The notes beneath the pieces were generated by a model. That model was given only the letters and a program-made list of their open reading frames with translations, did no database searches and had not been told where the DNA came from. Positions 8,257-15,853 of a DNA stretch of 64,000 nucleotides are shown here, piece after piece; position 1 is the first letter of the stretch, and every line of letters starts with the position of its first letter. The position numbers were made by a program, and so were the translations under genes. This stretch comes from Pigmentiphaga sp. (lineage in GTDB: Bacteria; Pseudomonadota; Gammaproteobacteria; Burkholderiales; Burkholderiaceae_B): the NCBI GenBank assembly GCA_023228945.1, contig JALOAI010000011.1, positions 1 through 64,000 on the forward strand. The letters are read 5' to 3'.

Positions 8257-8685
8257 ATGTCCAATATCAATGTCGAAACCGAACATCCCCTTATCACCTT
8301 GCAGCGCGTGGCAGATGACAAGCGCATGGACTTTCTGCCGAAAGCCCTGGGTGCAGATTACCTGCAAGGGGAGCGGCTGATTTTTAGTTGGCTACGCGAA
8401 CTCAGTAGCGACTATCAGGGCGGCTACTGGCATTACTACTGGTTGTCGAACGGGGCCTTTTACATGGCACCGGACATCACATCAAAATTGCGCCTGGTAT
8501 GGGCAAATAATTTCTTTGACGGTGAAATGTCGGCTGATGCGGCTGGCATCGTTGCCACGCTCTATGGGTTGAATCACCTCAGTTCCATCACGCATAGCGA
8601 TATGCTGATCGAGCGTTATCACGGGCTGTGCCAGTATGTAGGCCAGCACCCCGAGTCGAGTTTGATCTGGCGTGCCATTGACTAA
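8257..8685 (+). CDS. klcA: Antirestriction protein, ArdB/KlcA family
   Basis: 142 residues. The family signature YQGGYWHYYWLSNGAFYMAP lies at about 51-70, followed by a predicted helical C-terminus. ArdB/KlcA proteins inhibit type I restriction enzymes and protect incoming conjugative DNA. They do so without the DNA mimicry of ArdA. The protein has near-typical full length. Start ATG 8257 follows CGGAGA. It is a single-gene unit behind a long leader and ends before a GC-rich hairpin (8700-8717). Confidence 0.9.
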   Translation: MSNINVETEHPLITLQRVADDKRMDFLPKALGADYLQGERLIFSWLRELSSDYQGGYWHYYWLSNGAFYMAPDITSKLRLVWANNFFDGEMSADAAGIVATLYGLNHLSSITHSDMLIERYHGLCQYVGQHPESSLIWRAID

Positions 8686-8699
8686 GCGGCAGCAGTCCA

Positions 8700-8717
8700 C
8701 CCGCGCGAAAGCGCGGG
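8700..8717 (+). terminator. GC-rich hairpin with GAAA tetraloop after klcA
   Basis: CCCGCGC-GAAA-GCGCGGG, a 7-bp perfect stem, 14 nt after the klcA stop. No T-tract follows, so it may stabilise the 3' end rather than terminate. Confidence 0.55.
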
Positions 8718-9553
8718 CGTTGGTCGTATGGCTATGCGTCTCCTTTCAGGGCTGGGCGGCTTCGGTGCGCGGTCGCAATTTCTGAGGCTTGGCGCCTATC
8801 GGCACTGTGCACTTTGCTTTCAGTAAGGACAACGTCTCGCCGATGCTGGGTCGCGCGGCTGGGGACATTTAGTCGTGTGCGCCGCAACAGCGGCACATTG
8901 AATACAGCGTCATGGCTCTGTTGGGTGCTCAACACCGTTGATCGGCTCAAGGGCAGAACCATTGACGCAAGACATAAGGACGGACAGACGCGCTCAGCAA
9001 ACGGGCGTGCAGGCAGCAAGTACGCCACGCCGCGCCCGGGCAGGTTGCCGCCATCTCCTTCATCCGTGACCCTGGTACCGATGGCGTACCGATCAGGGCA
9101 CGTCCAGACCGAGGCGACGGCCCGCCGACCTTGCACCATGCGGCATCGCAATTTCCCGCCCCCCGCCATGCCGTCGTCTTGCCCCTGCCATTGGCCGGAA
9201 TACCGATATGACGATGCGCCAGCGAACCGTACCCTTACAGACCGTCCTGGCCATGAGCGAGCCCGCCACGATGATCTCCGGCTACGTCCGTCCCATGCGG
9301 CCTTGTTTTGTGAATCCTGGCTCTGGCACGTCGGCCCGGCATACCGCGCCGGGCCGACTCGGGCTGATGCGGCGCAACCGGCCATCGCAACGATTTTCCC
9401 CTGCGCGTGCCGCGCATTCCTCGCGAGGCAAAATCGCCGCGCCTGCCGGTCGTCCACTCACGTTCCCGCCCAAGGTGCGCCGCGCCCGACCTTCGCCTGA
9501 TCGGAGTCACACAAGGACGCGATGGGCGCGGACTTGCAACCTCAAGGAGTTTC
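8718..9553. other. Long non-coding leader upstream of the DUF736 gene
   Basis: About 840 bp. Open frames on both strands have arginine/proline-rich, non-protein-like compositions. It holds a perfect 10-bp hairpin at 9331-9357 and ends with CTCAAGGAGTTTC before the DUF736 start; nearly the same translation-initiation sequence precedes the ParB-like gene (CTCAAGGAGTTTTCACC). Confidence 0.55.
9331..9357 (+). terminator. Perfect 10-bp GC hairpin in leader
   Basis: TCGGCCCGGC and GCCGGGCCGA pair over 10 bp with loop ATACCGC. It lies about 200 nt before the DUF736 gene; it could be an attenuator or processing signal. No T-tract. Confidence 0.4.
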
Positions 9554-9865
9554 ATGATGGCTAATATCGGTACTTTCACCGCTCAGGACAACGGCTACAG
9601 CGGCACGGTTCGCACGCTGACGCTCAACGTCAAGGTCAAGTTCATTCCGAACGAGAAGGACAGCGACAAGTCGCCGGACTTTCGCATCCTGGTGGGCGGT
9701 TATGAGATCGGAGCCGCATGGTGCAAGGTCTCCAAGCAAGACCGTCCCTATCTCTCGGTGACGCTCGATGACCCGTCGTTTCCGGCCACCATCTACGCCA
9801 GGCTGATTGAGAACGAGGCAGGCGGTTTCGACCTCATCTGGTCGCGTCCGGCCAAGGCGAATTAA
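9554..9865 (+). CDS. DUF736 family protein
   Basis: 103 residues (102 if the second Met at 9557 is used). This is the DUF736 family of small conserved proteins on conjugative elements: MANIGTFTAQDNGYSGTVRT at the N-terminus, then FRILVGGYEIGAAW and PATIYARLIENE. The fold is probably a small beta barrel; function is unknown. AAGGAG lies at good spacing. A perfect 16-bp hairpin follows the stop. Confidence 0.9.
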   Translation: MMANIGTFTAQDNGYSGTVRTLTLNVKVKFIPNEKDSDKSPDFRILVGGYEIGAAWCKVSKQDRPYLSVTLDDPSFPATIYARLIENEAGGFDLIWSRPAKAN

Positions 9866-9866
9866 G

Positions 9867-9902
9867 GTTCCCGCACGCCCGGTTTGCCGGGCGTGCGGGA
9901 AC
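9867..9902. terminator. 16-bp perfect stem-loop, probable bidirectional terminator
   Basis: GTTCCCGCACGCCCGG and its exact reverse complement are separated by TTTG. It sits between the converging DUF736 and XRE genes, so it can end both transcripts. Confidence 0.75.
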
Positions 9903-9959
9903 AGCCTGGCAACGCTGTTGTTCAAACCGTTTGCCTTCAAGCAAAGGCGCGCGGGGCCG

Positions 9960-10241
9960 CTATTGCTGCGCGCTTAGCGCATCCAGTTCCTGCCGTACTC
10001 GCGCCAGTAGGCGCTCGGCGTCGTTGCTATCGCCCGCATACGCCAGCGTCAGCAAGGTCAACGGGTGGACGTCCATGACCTCGCACAGCTCGGCCAGTTT
10101 GTTGAGCGTGGGGCTTTTCAAGCCCCGCTCCAGGGTGCTCATATAGGTGCGGCTGGACACATCGGAAAACGCTTCCTGGCTTAAGCTGCGTGCGGCGCGC
10201 ACGGTTTTGATCGCCTGTCCCAGACTGTGTTCTTCCGCCAT
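9960..10241 (-). CDS. XRE-family HTH transcriptional regulator
   Basis: 93 residues. Helix-turn-helix at about 8-60: GQAIKTVRAARSLSQEAF, then SRTYMSTLERGLKSPTLNKL, a classic Cro/C1 fold. It is transcribed away from the DUF2958/DUF2285 genes, with a 290-bp divergent control region holding TCTATAG direct repeats and five CGTAAA-type motifs. It is likely an autoregulator of this divergent region and of element maintenance functions; the specific target is inference. Confidence 0.85.
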   Translation of the reverse strand: MAEEHSLGQAIKTVRAARSLSQEAFSDVSSRTYMSTLERGLKSPTLNKLAELCEVMDVHPLTLLTLAYAGDSNDAERLLARVRQELDALSAQQ

Positions 10242-10283
10242 GTGTGTGTCATCCCCAAAATAAAGAATGACACCTGATAGAGT

Positions 10284-10305
10284 TCTATAGGGCTACAATC
10301 TATAG
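10284..10305. promoter_or_regulatory. TCTATAG direct repeats in XRE promoter
   Basis: TCTATAG at 10284-10290 and 10299-10305, 15 nt apart. The inner CTATAG is itself palindromic. They lie about 45-65 nt upstream of the XRE regulator start in an AT-rich stretch. They are operator/-10 candidates for the divergent promoters. Confidence 0.4.
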
Positions 10306-10329
10306 TGTTCATTGCTGCTGGGCGGGCAG

Positions 10330-10436
10330 TCGCTTTACGGATGTACGATCTGCCGCTTTTACGTAAAATCGCTAATACGCAATGACAATTCCACGCCGAA
10401 GCGTAAAAGCGGGCCTACAATTCGTCGTAAAGCCGG
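10330..10436. promoter_or_regulatory. Cluster of five CGTAAA-type motifs (operator or iteron array)
   Basis: Copies: TCGCTTTACG at 10330-10339 (inverted), CCGCTTTTACG at 10353-10363 (inverted), CGTAAAATCGC at 10362-10372, CGTAAAAGCGG at 10402-10412 and CGTAAAGCCGG at 10426-10436. The second and fourth are exact 11-nt inverted copies. The cluster sits between the XRE regulator and the DUF2958 gene. It looks like a multi-site operator; the binding protein is unknown. Confidence 0.5.
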
Positions 10437-10466
10437 TTTGTCGCCGATGCGTCGTGCTGTACCGTC

Positions 10467-10544
10467 ATGAATGGTGCGTACATTACCCACCTTACCGATG
10501 CGCAACTCGCTGTCCTGGCCTGGAGGTTCCCATGCCGCTACTGA
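10467..10544 (+). CDS. Possible 25-residue upstream ORF overlapping the DUF2958 start
   Basis: The frame ATG 10467 to TGA 10542-10544 encodes 25 residues (MNGAYITHLTDAQLAVLA and on) and overlaps the DUF2958 start codon (10532) in another reading frame. Its LTDAQLAVLA resembles the LLTDVQQAQLLAHG opening of DUF2958, so it may be the remnant of a duplicated 5' end or a translational-coupling leader. No strong ribosome-binding site was seen. Low confidence as a translated gene. Confidence 0.3.
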   Translation: MNGAYITHLTDAQLAVLAWRFPCRY

Positions 10545-10879
10545 CTGACGTGCAACAGGCGCAACTACTGGCCCACGGCCAGCGGCGCGCCCAAGACCCC
10601 GGTTTCGATCCCATGCCGGTGGCCAAGATATACACGCCCGATGCTGGCGTGGTCTGGCTGCTGGCCTTTGCCTACCCGGACGATCCGGCCCGTCTGCATG
10701 GGCTTTGCGACGCCAATACTGGATTCCCACAATTAACCGACATTCGCCTGACTGAGCTCGAAACCCTGCACGGACCGAACGGCTACCCCGTGGCCGTGGA
10801 CACGAACTTCAAAGCCACGCGTACACTGTCTGATTACGCCGCCCGGGCCACCGCCCAGGGTGCTTACATTGAGGAGTAG
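10532..10879 (+). CDS. DUF2958 domain-containing protein
   Basis: 115 residues from ATG 10532, chosen because GGAGG lies 6 nt upstream; a longer in-frame extension to 10382 runs through the operator motifs and is unlikely. Family hallmarks are DPMPVAKIYTPDAGVVWLL (about 28-46) and LPDD-like YPDDPARLHGLCD. The family is common on ICEs and plasmids; function is unknown. A decayed second DUF2958 sequence lies at about 54067-54200. The DUF2285 gene follows after 125 nt. Confidence 0.85.
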   Translation: MPLLTDVQQAQLLAHGQRRAQDPGFDPMPVAKIYTPDAGVVWLLAFAYPDDPARLHGLCDANTGFPQLTDIRLTELETLHGPNGYPVAVDTNFKATRTLSDYAARATAQGAYIEE

Positions 10880-11004
10880 CGTCCGGCCTACCAGGCCGGG
10901 TCGCTGCACCTTCCGCACGCTTTTGGTTGGCGGATACCGTCAGCCGTCTGCTTTCCCCCACGCCAATTCCGGGGTCGGGGGCGTTGTTGCGGGAGGAAGG
11001 GCAA

Positions 11005-11841
11005 ATGGCTCACTCGACTCAGGCAGCGCCGTGGCAGGCAACGGCGGCCTATCTCTACGTGCTGCGGCTCGACGCGACGGATCTGGCGTGGGAGTACCTG
11101 CGCCGCCACCCCGGGTATCAGGCGTGTTGGCGCGATGCTGATCGCTGGGCCACCAACTCGGCATCCCCTTGGGGACTGGCCCAGCTGGAAAATCCCACGC
11201 TCGATGCACGCGAAGCGCACCCCGTCTGGGATGCGCGCATGCCAGCGCTGCTGCACCTGCGCACAGCGCATCCGTCTGAATGGTTGGCCGATGAAATGGC
11301 GGATGCCGATACCGATTCGGCGGCCCGCCTGAACCTTTGGCACATCCCCGGGCGCAAAGACCTGACGGTGCTCCCCGATGGCCTTGCCTTGCAGGCGCGC
11401 GACGGCGTGCGTTGCCTGCGTGCCCGGCTTGACGCCGAGGTGCTCGCCGGTGCGCCCGCGCACTGCGCCGTGCCGCTCGATACGCGCATTCACGCGCAAG
11501 CGGCGTTGTTGGCCACCTATGCGGCCCGGTTCGCGCCGCGCCGGGCGTCCGCTGCGCGGTCGGTGGCTCGCACAACCCATGCAGCGGCGAATGCGATTCG
11601 CGTGAGCCAGGCTGGCCTGCGTCATCTACGCGCCTTGCAGGCGCTCGATGGCGTGCAGGCCGGCGCATCCCAGCGGCTGATCGCCGAAGTGCTTTATGGC
11701 TCCGACCGGGTGCGTGACGAGTGGTATGCCGACAGCGCGCTACGGGCGCGCTTGCGCCACAGCCTGGCGCGTGCCTTGGCGCTCATGCGCGGCGGCTACC
11801 TGGGCTTGGCCGGATTGCGCCACGCCGCACTCGACGAGTAG
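11005..11841 (+). CDS. DUF6499/DUF2285-type transcriptional regulator
   Basis: 278 residues from ATG 11005, which has GGAGGA at good spacing; an upstream in-frame Met at 10927 lacks one. The N-terminal segment (WQATAAYLYVLRLDATDLAW, then EYLRRHPGYQACW) is the helical DUF6499 region. The C-terminal part (about 190-275) is the DUF2285 winged-helix-like domain: ASQRLIAEVLYGSDRVRDEW, then LRHSLARALALMRGGYLGL. Proteins of this type regulate conjugation on Tn4371/ICE-like elements. It lies immediately before the HTH-RepA-ParA module. Confidence 0.82.
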   Translation: MAHSTQAAPWQATAAYLYVLRLDATDLAWEYLRRHPGYQACWRDADRWATNSASPWGLAQLENPTLDAREAHPVWDARMPALLHLRTAHPSEWLADEMADADTDSAARLNLWHIPGRKDLTVLPDGLALQARDGVRCLRARLDAEVLAGAPAHCAVPLDTRIHAQAALLATYAARFAPRRASAARSVARTTHAAANAIRVSQAGLRHLRALQALDGVQAGASQRLIAEVLYGSDRVRDEWYADSALRARLRHSLARALALMRGGYLGLAGLRHAALDE

Positions 11842-11923
11842 ATGTTCAACAGGGAGAAAAACTTACCCCCTCGATCTTTCTCCCTTCCGGCTGCGCCGTC
11901 CTGTGCCGAGACTGTCTCCAGAC

Positions 11924-11941
11924 GGCGGGAATTGTCCCGCC
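11924..11941 (+). promoter_or_regulatory. 7-bp hairpin just upstream of the HTH gene
   Basis: GGCGGGA-ATTG-TCCCGCC is a perfect stem. Similar G-rich hairpins occur at 2286-2300 and 8224-8239, each about 20-40 nt upstream of a start codon and followed by a GGAG-type ribosome-binding site. It is likely a translational or processing element; function is inference. Confidence 0.4.
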
Positions 11942-11966
11942 CACGCATCGCACCGTTGGAGGCAGC

Positions 11967-12245
11967 ATGGCCACGTCCCCCGTATCCCCGTCTACCCCAT
12001 CCGCGTCCGGGTTTGCCGCTACGGCGACACCGGCGCGCTACCTGACCAATAGCGAAGCGGCCGACTATCTGCGCTTGTCGCCGCGCACGCTGGAAAAGCA
12101 GCGCGTGCTGGGCGGCGGGCCGCGCTTTCGCAAGTTCGGTCGGCGCGTGCTCTACGCCGTGGCCGATCTGGACGCTTGGGCCGATGGCCGCAGCTATGCC
12201 ATGACGTCCGACCCCGAATATCTGGACCGGCACGCCGGCCGTTGA
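11967..12245 (+). CDS. Helix-turn-helix (excisionase-like) protein
   Basis: 92 residues from ATG 11967 with GGAGGC 6-8 nt upstream. The MerR-like HTH_17 domain is at about 24-70: YLTNSEAADYLRLSPRTLEK, then GPRFRKFGRRVLYAVADLDAW. This small protein regularly precedes repA on Tn4371-type elements and may act as excisionase or regulator. The neighbour repA begins 25 nt after the stop. Confidence 0.85.
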   Translation: MATSPVSPSTPSASGFAATATPARYLTNSEAADYLRLSPRTLEKQRVLGGGPRFRKFGRRVLYAVADLDAWADGRSYAMTSDPEYLDRHAGR

Positions 12246-12269
12246 CGGCCGGGCGCACGGGAAACGGAT

Positions 12270-13118
12270 ATGGCGACGCGGCGAACACCGGCCAGCGAAC
12301 GCGAACAGCTCACGCTGTTTCGCGCGCTGCCCGGCGACATGCGCCCGCGCGATGCGCGTGACCTGATGGCGTATCCCTTCTTCTCACTTTCCAAGCAAAA
12401 GCGCACTGCACCCATTGACTTCGCCGCCGGCTCGGTACGGGTGCGTGTCGAAGCCGTACCCGAACACGGCATGGCGACCATCTGGGATGCGGACGTGCTG
12501 ATCTGGGCCGCCAGTCAGATTGTCGCCGCCCGCGATCGCGGGCTGCCGACGTCGCGGCTGATGTCGGCCACCCCGCACGAAATCCTCACTTACACCGGAC
12601 GCGGCACCGCAAGCGACGACTACCGGCGGTTGCGCGCGGCGCTGGATCGCCTGCAATCGACCACGGTGGCCACTTCGCTGCACCAGGCCGACAACCGGCG
12701 CATGCACCGGTTCTCCTGGGTCAATGAGTGGCGCGAGCTCGTGCTGCCAGGAGGACGCTCGGGCGGTCTGGAACTTATCCTGCCCGACTGGTTTTACTCG
12801 GGCGTCTTGTCCGACGCGCTGGTGTTGGGCATCGACCCGCGCTACTTCCGGCTCACGGGCGGCATTGAGCGTTGGCTCTACCGCCTGGTGCGCCGCCATG
12901 GCGGCACCCAGCGCATGGGCTGGCGCTTTGACATGCGCCATCTCTATGCCAAGTCGGGCAGCCGCGCTCGCTATACCGATTTCGCCCTGGACGTACGCCG
13001 CCTCGCGCAGCGTCAGAGCCTGCCGGGCTACCGCTTGCGCGTGGCCCGGGTGGGCGGCGTGGAACAACTTTTCTTTTATCGCGAACCCACGTGTGCGTCG
13101 ATGACGCTCGCGCCCTGA
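12270..13118 (+). CDS. repA: Replication initiator protein RepA
   Basis: 282 residues of the RPA/RepA family of ICE and plasmid initiators: LMAYPFFSLSKQKRTAPIDF near residue 35, ATIWDADVLIWAASQIV, HEILTYTGRGTASDDYRRLR and RWLYRLVRRHGGTQRMGW (about 200-218). It probably binds the three 23-bp iterons located 70-130 nt downstream of its stop and starts autonomous replication of the excised element. The pairing of initiator, iterons and DnaA boxes supports a functional origin, but activity is inference. Confidence 0.88.
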   Translation: MATRRTPASEREQLTLFRALPGDMRPRDARDLMAYPFFSLSKQKRTAPIDFAAGSVRVRVEAVPEHGMATIWDADVLIWAASQIVAARDRGLPTSRLMSATPHEILTYTGRGTASDDYRRLRAALDRLQSTTVATSLHQADNRRMHRFSWVNEWRELVLPGGRSGGLELILPDWFYSGVLSDALVLGIDPRYFRLTGGIERWLYRLVRRHGGTQRMGWRFDMRHLYAKSGSRARYTDFALDVRRLAQRQSLPGYRLRVARVGGVEQLFFYREPTCASMTLAP

Positions 13119-13143
13119 CGCACCCCGACAAGGAGTTTTTCGA

Positions 13144-13186
13144 TGTGGATAACTTGTGGACAAGGCTGTGAATATCCTGTGGATGG
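13144..13186. promoter_or_regulatory. DnaA-box cluster of the putative origin
   Basis: TGTGGATAA at 13144-13152 is a perfect reverse-complement DnaA box (TTATCCACA). TGTGGACAA at 13155-13163 and TGTGGATGG at 13178-13186 are near matches. All three have the same orientation and lie directly before the iterons. Confidence 0.7.
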
Positions 13187-13188
13187 CT

Positions 13189-13250
13189 TCGGGGTTTTAG
13201 GCGCACGGCATTCGGGGTTTTGGGCGCGCAATACTCGGGGTTTTAGGCGC
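13189..13250. repeat. Three 23-bp iterons, putative oriV
   Basis: TCGGGGTTTTAGGCGC starts at 13189 and 13235, with a one-base variant (TCGGGGTTTTGGGCGC) at 13212. The spacing is exactly 23 bp, about two helical turns. They lie between repA and parA, next to DnaA boxes and followed by an AT-rich stretch with three CTAACT repeats (13297-13322) that could be the unwinding region or a ParA-family operator. Confidence 0.75.
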
Positions 13251-13346
13251 AGCGAAGCCTGGAAAGCCGCGCCAGCATTGGCTTTGCAGGGCTCTTCTAA
13301 CTGTCTAACTAAAAGACTAACTAAGATTAATAGCGGGAGGTTGTTT

Positions 13347-14099
13347 GTGCAAAGTTTGACCAACGGCCCGCGTGAGGCCATAAAAAGCGGTCAGCAAAGG
13401 GGTCCGTTGCCCACCATCTTCGGCGTGCTGGACGCCGATCTGGGCCAGCCACACAGCGGACGGGTCATTGCGCTGCTGAACCAGAAAGGCGGCGCGGGCA
13501 AGACCACGCTGGCTACGCACCTGGCCGGGGAACTGGCTCTTGAGGGCTTGCGGGTGGTGCTGATCGACGCCGACCCGCAAGGATCGGCCTCCGACTGGGC
13601 CGAACGGCGCGCCCAAAGCGCCCAGCAACGCCTGTACGGCGTTTACGGGCTGGCACGCGAGACCTTGCATGTCGAAGTGCCGCAAATCGCGCAAACAGCC
13701 GATTTCGTCATCATCGACGGCCCGCCGCGTTCGGCGGCGATTACCCGTTCGGCGCTGCTGGCCAGCGATCTAGCGCTAATTCCCGTGCAACCCTCGGCCT
13801 ACGACGTATGGGCCAGCGCCGACATGGTGCGGCTCATTGAGGAGGCGCGCCTGTACCGGCCCGCGCTATGCGCGGCCTTTGTCATCAATCGCAGGGTGGT
13901 CGGCACGGTCATCGGCCGGGAAGCGCGTGCGGCGCTGGCTGAGCAAAGCGTGCCGGCCCTGACGGCGGAAGTTTGTCAACGCATTGCGTTCGCCGACAGC
14001 GTGGCCGGCGGCCTGCTGGTGCGCGAACGTGATACCCGGGGCGCAGCCGCGCGCGAGATCGCACGGCTGGCCCTTCATGTGCGCGAGGCGCTGCAATGA
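13347..14099 (+). CDS. parA: ParA-family partition ATPase
   Basis: 250 residues from GTG 13347. This start is chosen because GGGAGG lies 6 nt upstream; the in-frame ATG at 13143 would place the iterons inside the gene. The deviant Walker A LNQKGGAGKTT is at about 44-54, LIDADPQGSASDW follows, and VIIDGPPR is the Walker B region. It segregates the element in its replicating form, probably with the next gene product, which overlaps by 4 nt. Confidence 0.92.
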   Translation: MQSLTNGPREAIKSGQQRGPLPTIFGVLDADLGQPHSGRVIALLNQKGGAGKTTLATHLAGELALEGLRVVLIDADPQGSASDWAERRAQSAQQRLYGVYGLARETLHVEVPQIAQTADFVIIDGPPRSAAITRSALLASDLALIPVQPSAYDVWASADMVRLIEEARLYRPALCAAFVINRRVVGTVIGREARAALAEQSVPALTAEVCQRIAFADSVAGGLLVRERDTRGAAAREIARLALHVREALQ

Positions 14100-14335
14100 G
14101 CGGCCCGCATGATCGCCGCCAACGCCCCGCGATCGGCCCACGTCCGGCACCCAGTGCCGCGACCGCCTGGGTGCGGCGTGGCGAAGGGGAGGCATCCGTT
14201 TATTCCGCCCGGCTCACCATTGATGTGACGCCCGCACTGCGCGGGCGCATCAAGGTGGCGGCTTTCAGGCGCGGCGTGACCGCCGCCGCCATGCTGCGTG
14301 CGCTGCTGGAGCGCGAGTTTCGGGAGCAACCGTGA
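14096..14335 (+). CDS. Small ribbon-helix-helix-like partition partner
   Basis: 79 residues. The start overlaps the parA stop (ATGA), giving translational coupling. The C-terminal half (YSARLTIDVTPALRGRIKVA, then FRRGVTAAAMLRALLEREF) fits a ribbon-helix-helix DNA-binding fold, suitable for a ParG/Omega-type centromere-binding partner. The N-terminus is basic and probably disordered. The role as ParB-equivalent is inferred from position; the family alone does not prove it. Confidence 0.75.
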   Translation: MSGPHDRRQRPAIGPRPAPSAATAWVRRGEGEASVYSARLTIDVTPALRGRIKVAAFRRGVTAAAMLRALLEREFREQP

Positions 14336-14847
14336 TGACAGCGTCATCGACAAGCACCATGACGGCACCGCCCGTGCCGCTCACGCGCGTTGCGCTGGCG
14401 AGCGTCGGGCGGCACATTCGCATCCGGCTGCGCTTTGGCGCGCCGCAGCGCATCGTGCGCCTGGACGCCTACCGGCGTCTCGCTATCTTTCTGCCCGGCG
14501 ACGTCTGCTGCCGTCTGAGCTGGGCCGCCAATGCCTACGGCACGGTGGCCTGGACCCTTATCGTCATGCAGGCGGCCACGCCCTTGGACACCATCCAGCG
14601 TATCGCGGGCGTGACACCCGGCGCACGCCTGCTGCTGCGCGTTGACGGCAAGCCGCAGGTCACAACCGTACTCGCGCTGATTGACGCGATTGAGGCGCAA
14701 GGCATCGCGCCCGTGGCGGTTTCGCCCGCCTACTGGCGCACCGTGGCCAACCGGCTTGCGGTTCGGCAGGCGCCGCCGGCCTACACGGCCGAACGGCATG
14801 CCGCCTACCTCGCGCGCCGCGCCTTGCAGGCAGGTCGCCATGCGTAA
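14332..14847 (+). CDS. DUF2840 domain-containing protein
   Basis: 171 residues. DUF2840 features are RIRLRFGAPQRIVRLDAYRR, FLPGDVCCRLSWAANAYGTV and LDTIQRIAGVTPGARLLLRV. The function is unknown. The gene overlaps the previous one by 4 nt and the S26 peptidase gene by 8 nt. It is a conserved member of the parA-to-relaxase operon in Tn4371-type ICEs. Confidence 0.85.
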   Translation: MMTASSTSTMTAPPVPLTRVALASVGRHIRIRLRFGAPQRIVRLDAYRRLAIFLPGDVCCRLSWAANAYGTVAWTLIVMQAATPLDTIQRIAGVTPGARLLLRVDGKPQVTTVLALIDAIEAQGIAPVAVSPAYWRTVANRLAVRQAPPAYTAERHAAYLARRALQAGRHA

Positions 14848-15442
14848 TGTGATGCCTGACGCCATGCACGACGGGCTGCGTTTGTCCCACCGACCCACCT
14901 GGCGCACTCGCGCTGCGGTGCTTGCTGGCATGGCTGCAGGACTGGCGGCCATCTTCGCGCCCGGCCTGCTGCGCTCCGTCTCGCCAGCGGACGGCTTGGC
15001 CTCCTACGCGCCGCGTCTGGTCTACAACGCCAGCGACAGTATGCCGCGTGGCTTTTATGCCATCCGGGTGCGGTCGCCCAGCGTTGGTGATGCCGCCTTG
15101 GTGCGCCTGCCGGCCCCCGTCGCGCGGTTGGCCGTCGGACGCGGCTATCTGCCCGCTGGCGTGCCGCTCATCAAACCGATTGTGGCGGGCTACGGCGACC
15201 ATGTCTGCGTGCGCCATGGCATTGTCCGTATCAATGGCCGCCTTCGCACCTTGACGCTCACGCACGACAGCCAGGGCCGCCCGCTTGCGTCCTGGCCGGG
15301 CTGCCGGCTGCTTGGTCCGAACGAATGGTTCCTGCTCGGCACCGACCATTCGGTGTCCTTTGACAGCCGTTATTTCGGCCCTGTTGCGCACGCAGCGGTC
15401 TACGGCGTGGCCGTGCCGCTGTGGGTTTGGAGCGGGCCGTGA
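14840..15442 (+). CDS. traF: S26 family signal peptidase, TraF-type
   Basis: 200 residues from ATG 14840. A membrane anchor spans about 24-46. The catalytic serine is in NASDSMPRGFY (Ser67) and the general-base lysine in PLIKPIVAGYGD (Lys112), both intact. The C-terminus has FLLGTDHSVSFDSRYFGPV, the usual box E. In IncP/Tn4371 systems TraF processes and cyclises the TrbC pilin, which is encoded here at 34407. The start lies inside the DUF2840 gene, indicating coupling. Confidence 0.88.
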   Translation: MRNVMPDAMHDGLRLSHRPTWRTRAAVLAGMAAGLAAIFAPGLLRSVSPADGLASYAPRLVYNASDSMPRGFYAIRVRSPSVGDAALVRLPAPVARLAVGRGYLPAGVPLIKPIVAGYGDHVCVRHGIVRINGRLRTLTLTHDSQGRPLASWPGCRLLGPNEWFLLGTDHSVSFDSRYFGPVAHAAVYGVAVPLWVWSGP

Positions 15443-15853
15443 ACGGCATGCGCTTGGGCCATCGCCTTGCGCATGGTCCGCACCGCGCCATGCGGCGCGA
15501 GTGCAGGGCGCAATGCCACGCCGTTGCGACAACCGCCGCATGCGACATGCGGCTTCCCGTGCAGACGGCTTGCCCTCGACCCGGATCGCCGGTCGCGCCA
15601 CACTCGCCCGGCATCGGCCGGGTCGTCGGACGGTCGCCGCCGCCTGGGCAATGGCGAGGGGCGCGGGGTAGAGGCGAGGGCAAGATAAAAGGGCCAGCAC
15701 GGGGTTGGCCGCAAAGCCTTGTCTGCACGGGGTGGGGGACGGCACGGCACCCAAGGGTGCATGTGCCGTCTGGGGGGGTATTGGCGCATCGCCACAGCGT
15801 GCGCCGTGTGCTGTTTGCGCTGGGCTGCGCTGGTGTTGGTAAAGAGGTGGTGA
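15443..15853. other. GC-rich non-coding region before the relaxase gene; oriT candidate
   Basis: About 410 bp. A possible open frame (15421-15861) is Arg/His/Pro-rich and unlike a protein. It contains GGCCA/TTGGCC-type inverted repeats and a strong compound hairpin at 15739-15771. Its position directly upstream of the relaxase gene is where oriT usually lies. Confidence 0.45.
15739..15771. other. oriT: Compound inverted repeat, oriT candidate
   Basis: GACGGCAC (15739-15746) pairs with GTGCCGTC (15764-15771). Inside it GCACC pairs with GGTGC around the loop CAAG. The hairpin lies 83 nt upstream of the relaxase start. Inverted repeats next to a nic site are typical of oriT, but no known nic consensus was recognised. 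Confidence 0.4.

Noticed and set aside
8732..9500. Long overlapping frames on both strands between klcA and DUF736
   Set aside because: Both are Arg/Pro/Ser-rich without any domain, and the region contains hairpins typical of a leader, so it is treated as non-coding.
13143..13346. N-terminal 68-codon extension of ParA from ATG 13143
   Set aside because: It would place the DnaA boxes and iterons in coding sequence; a GTG start at 13347 with an ideal ribosome-binding site fits the family length.
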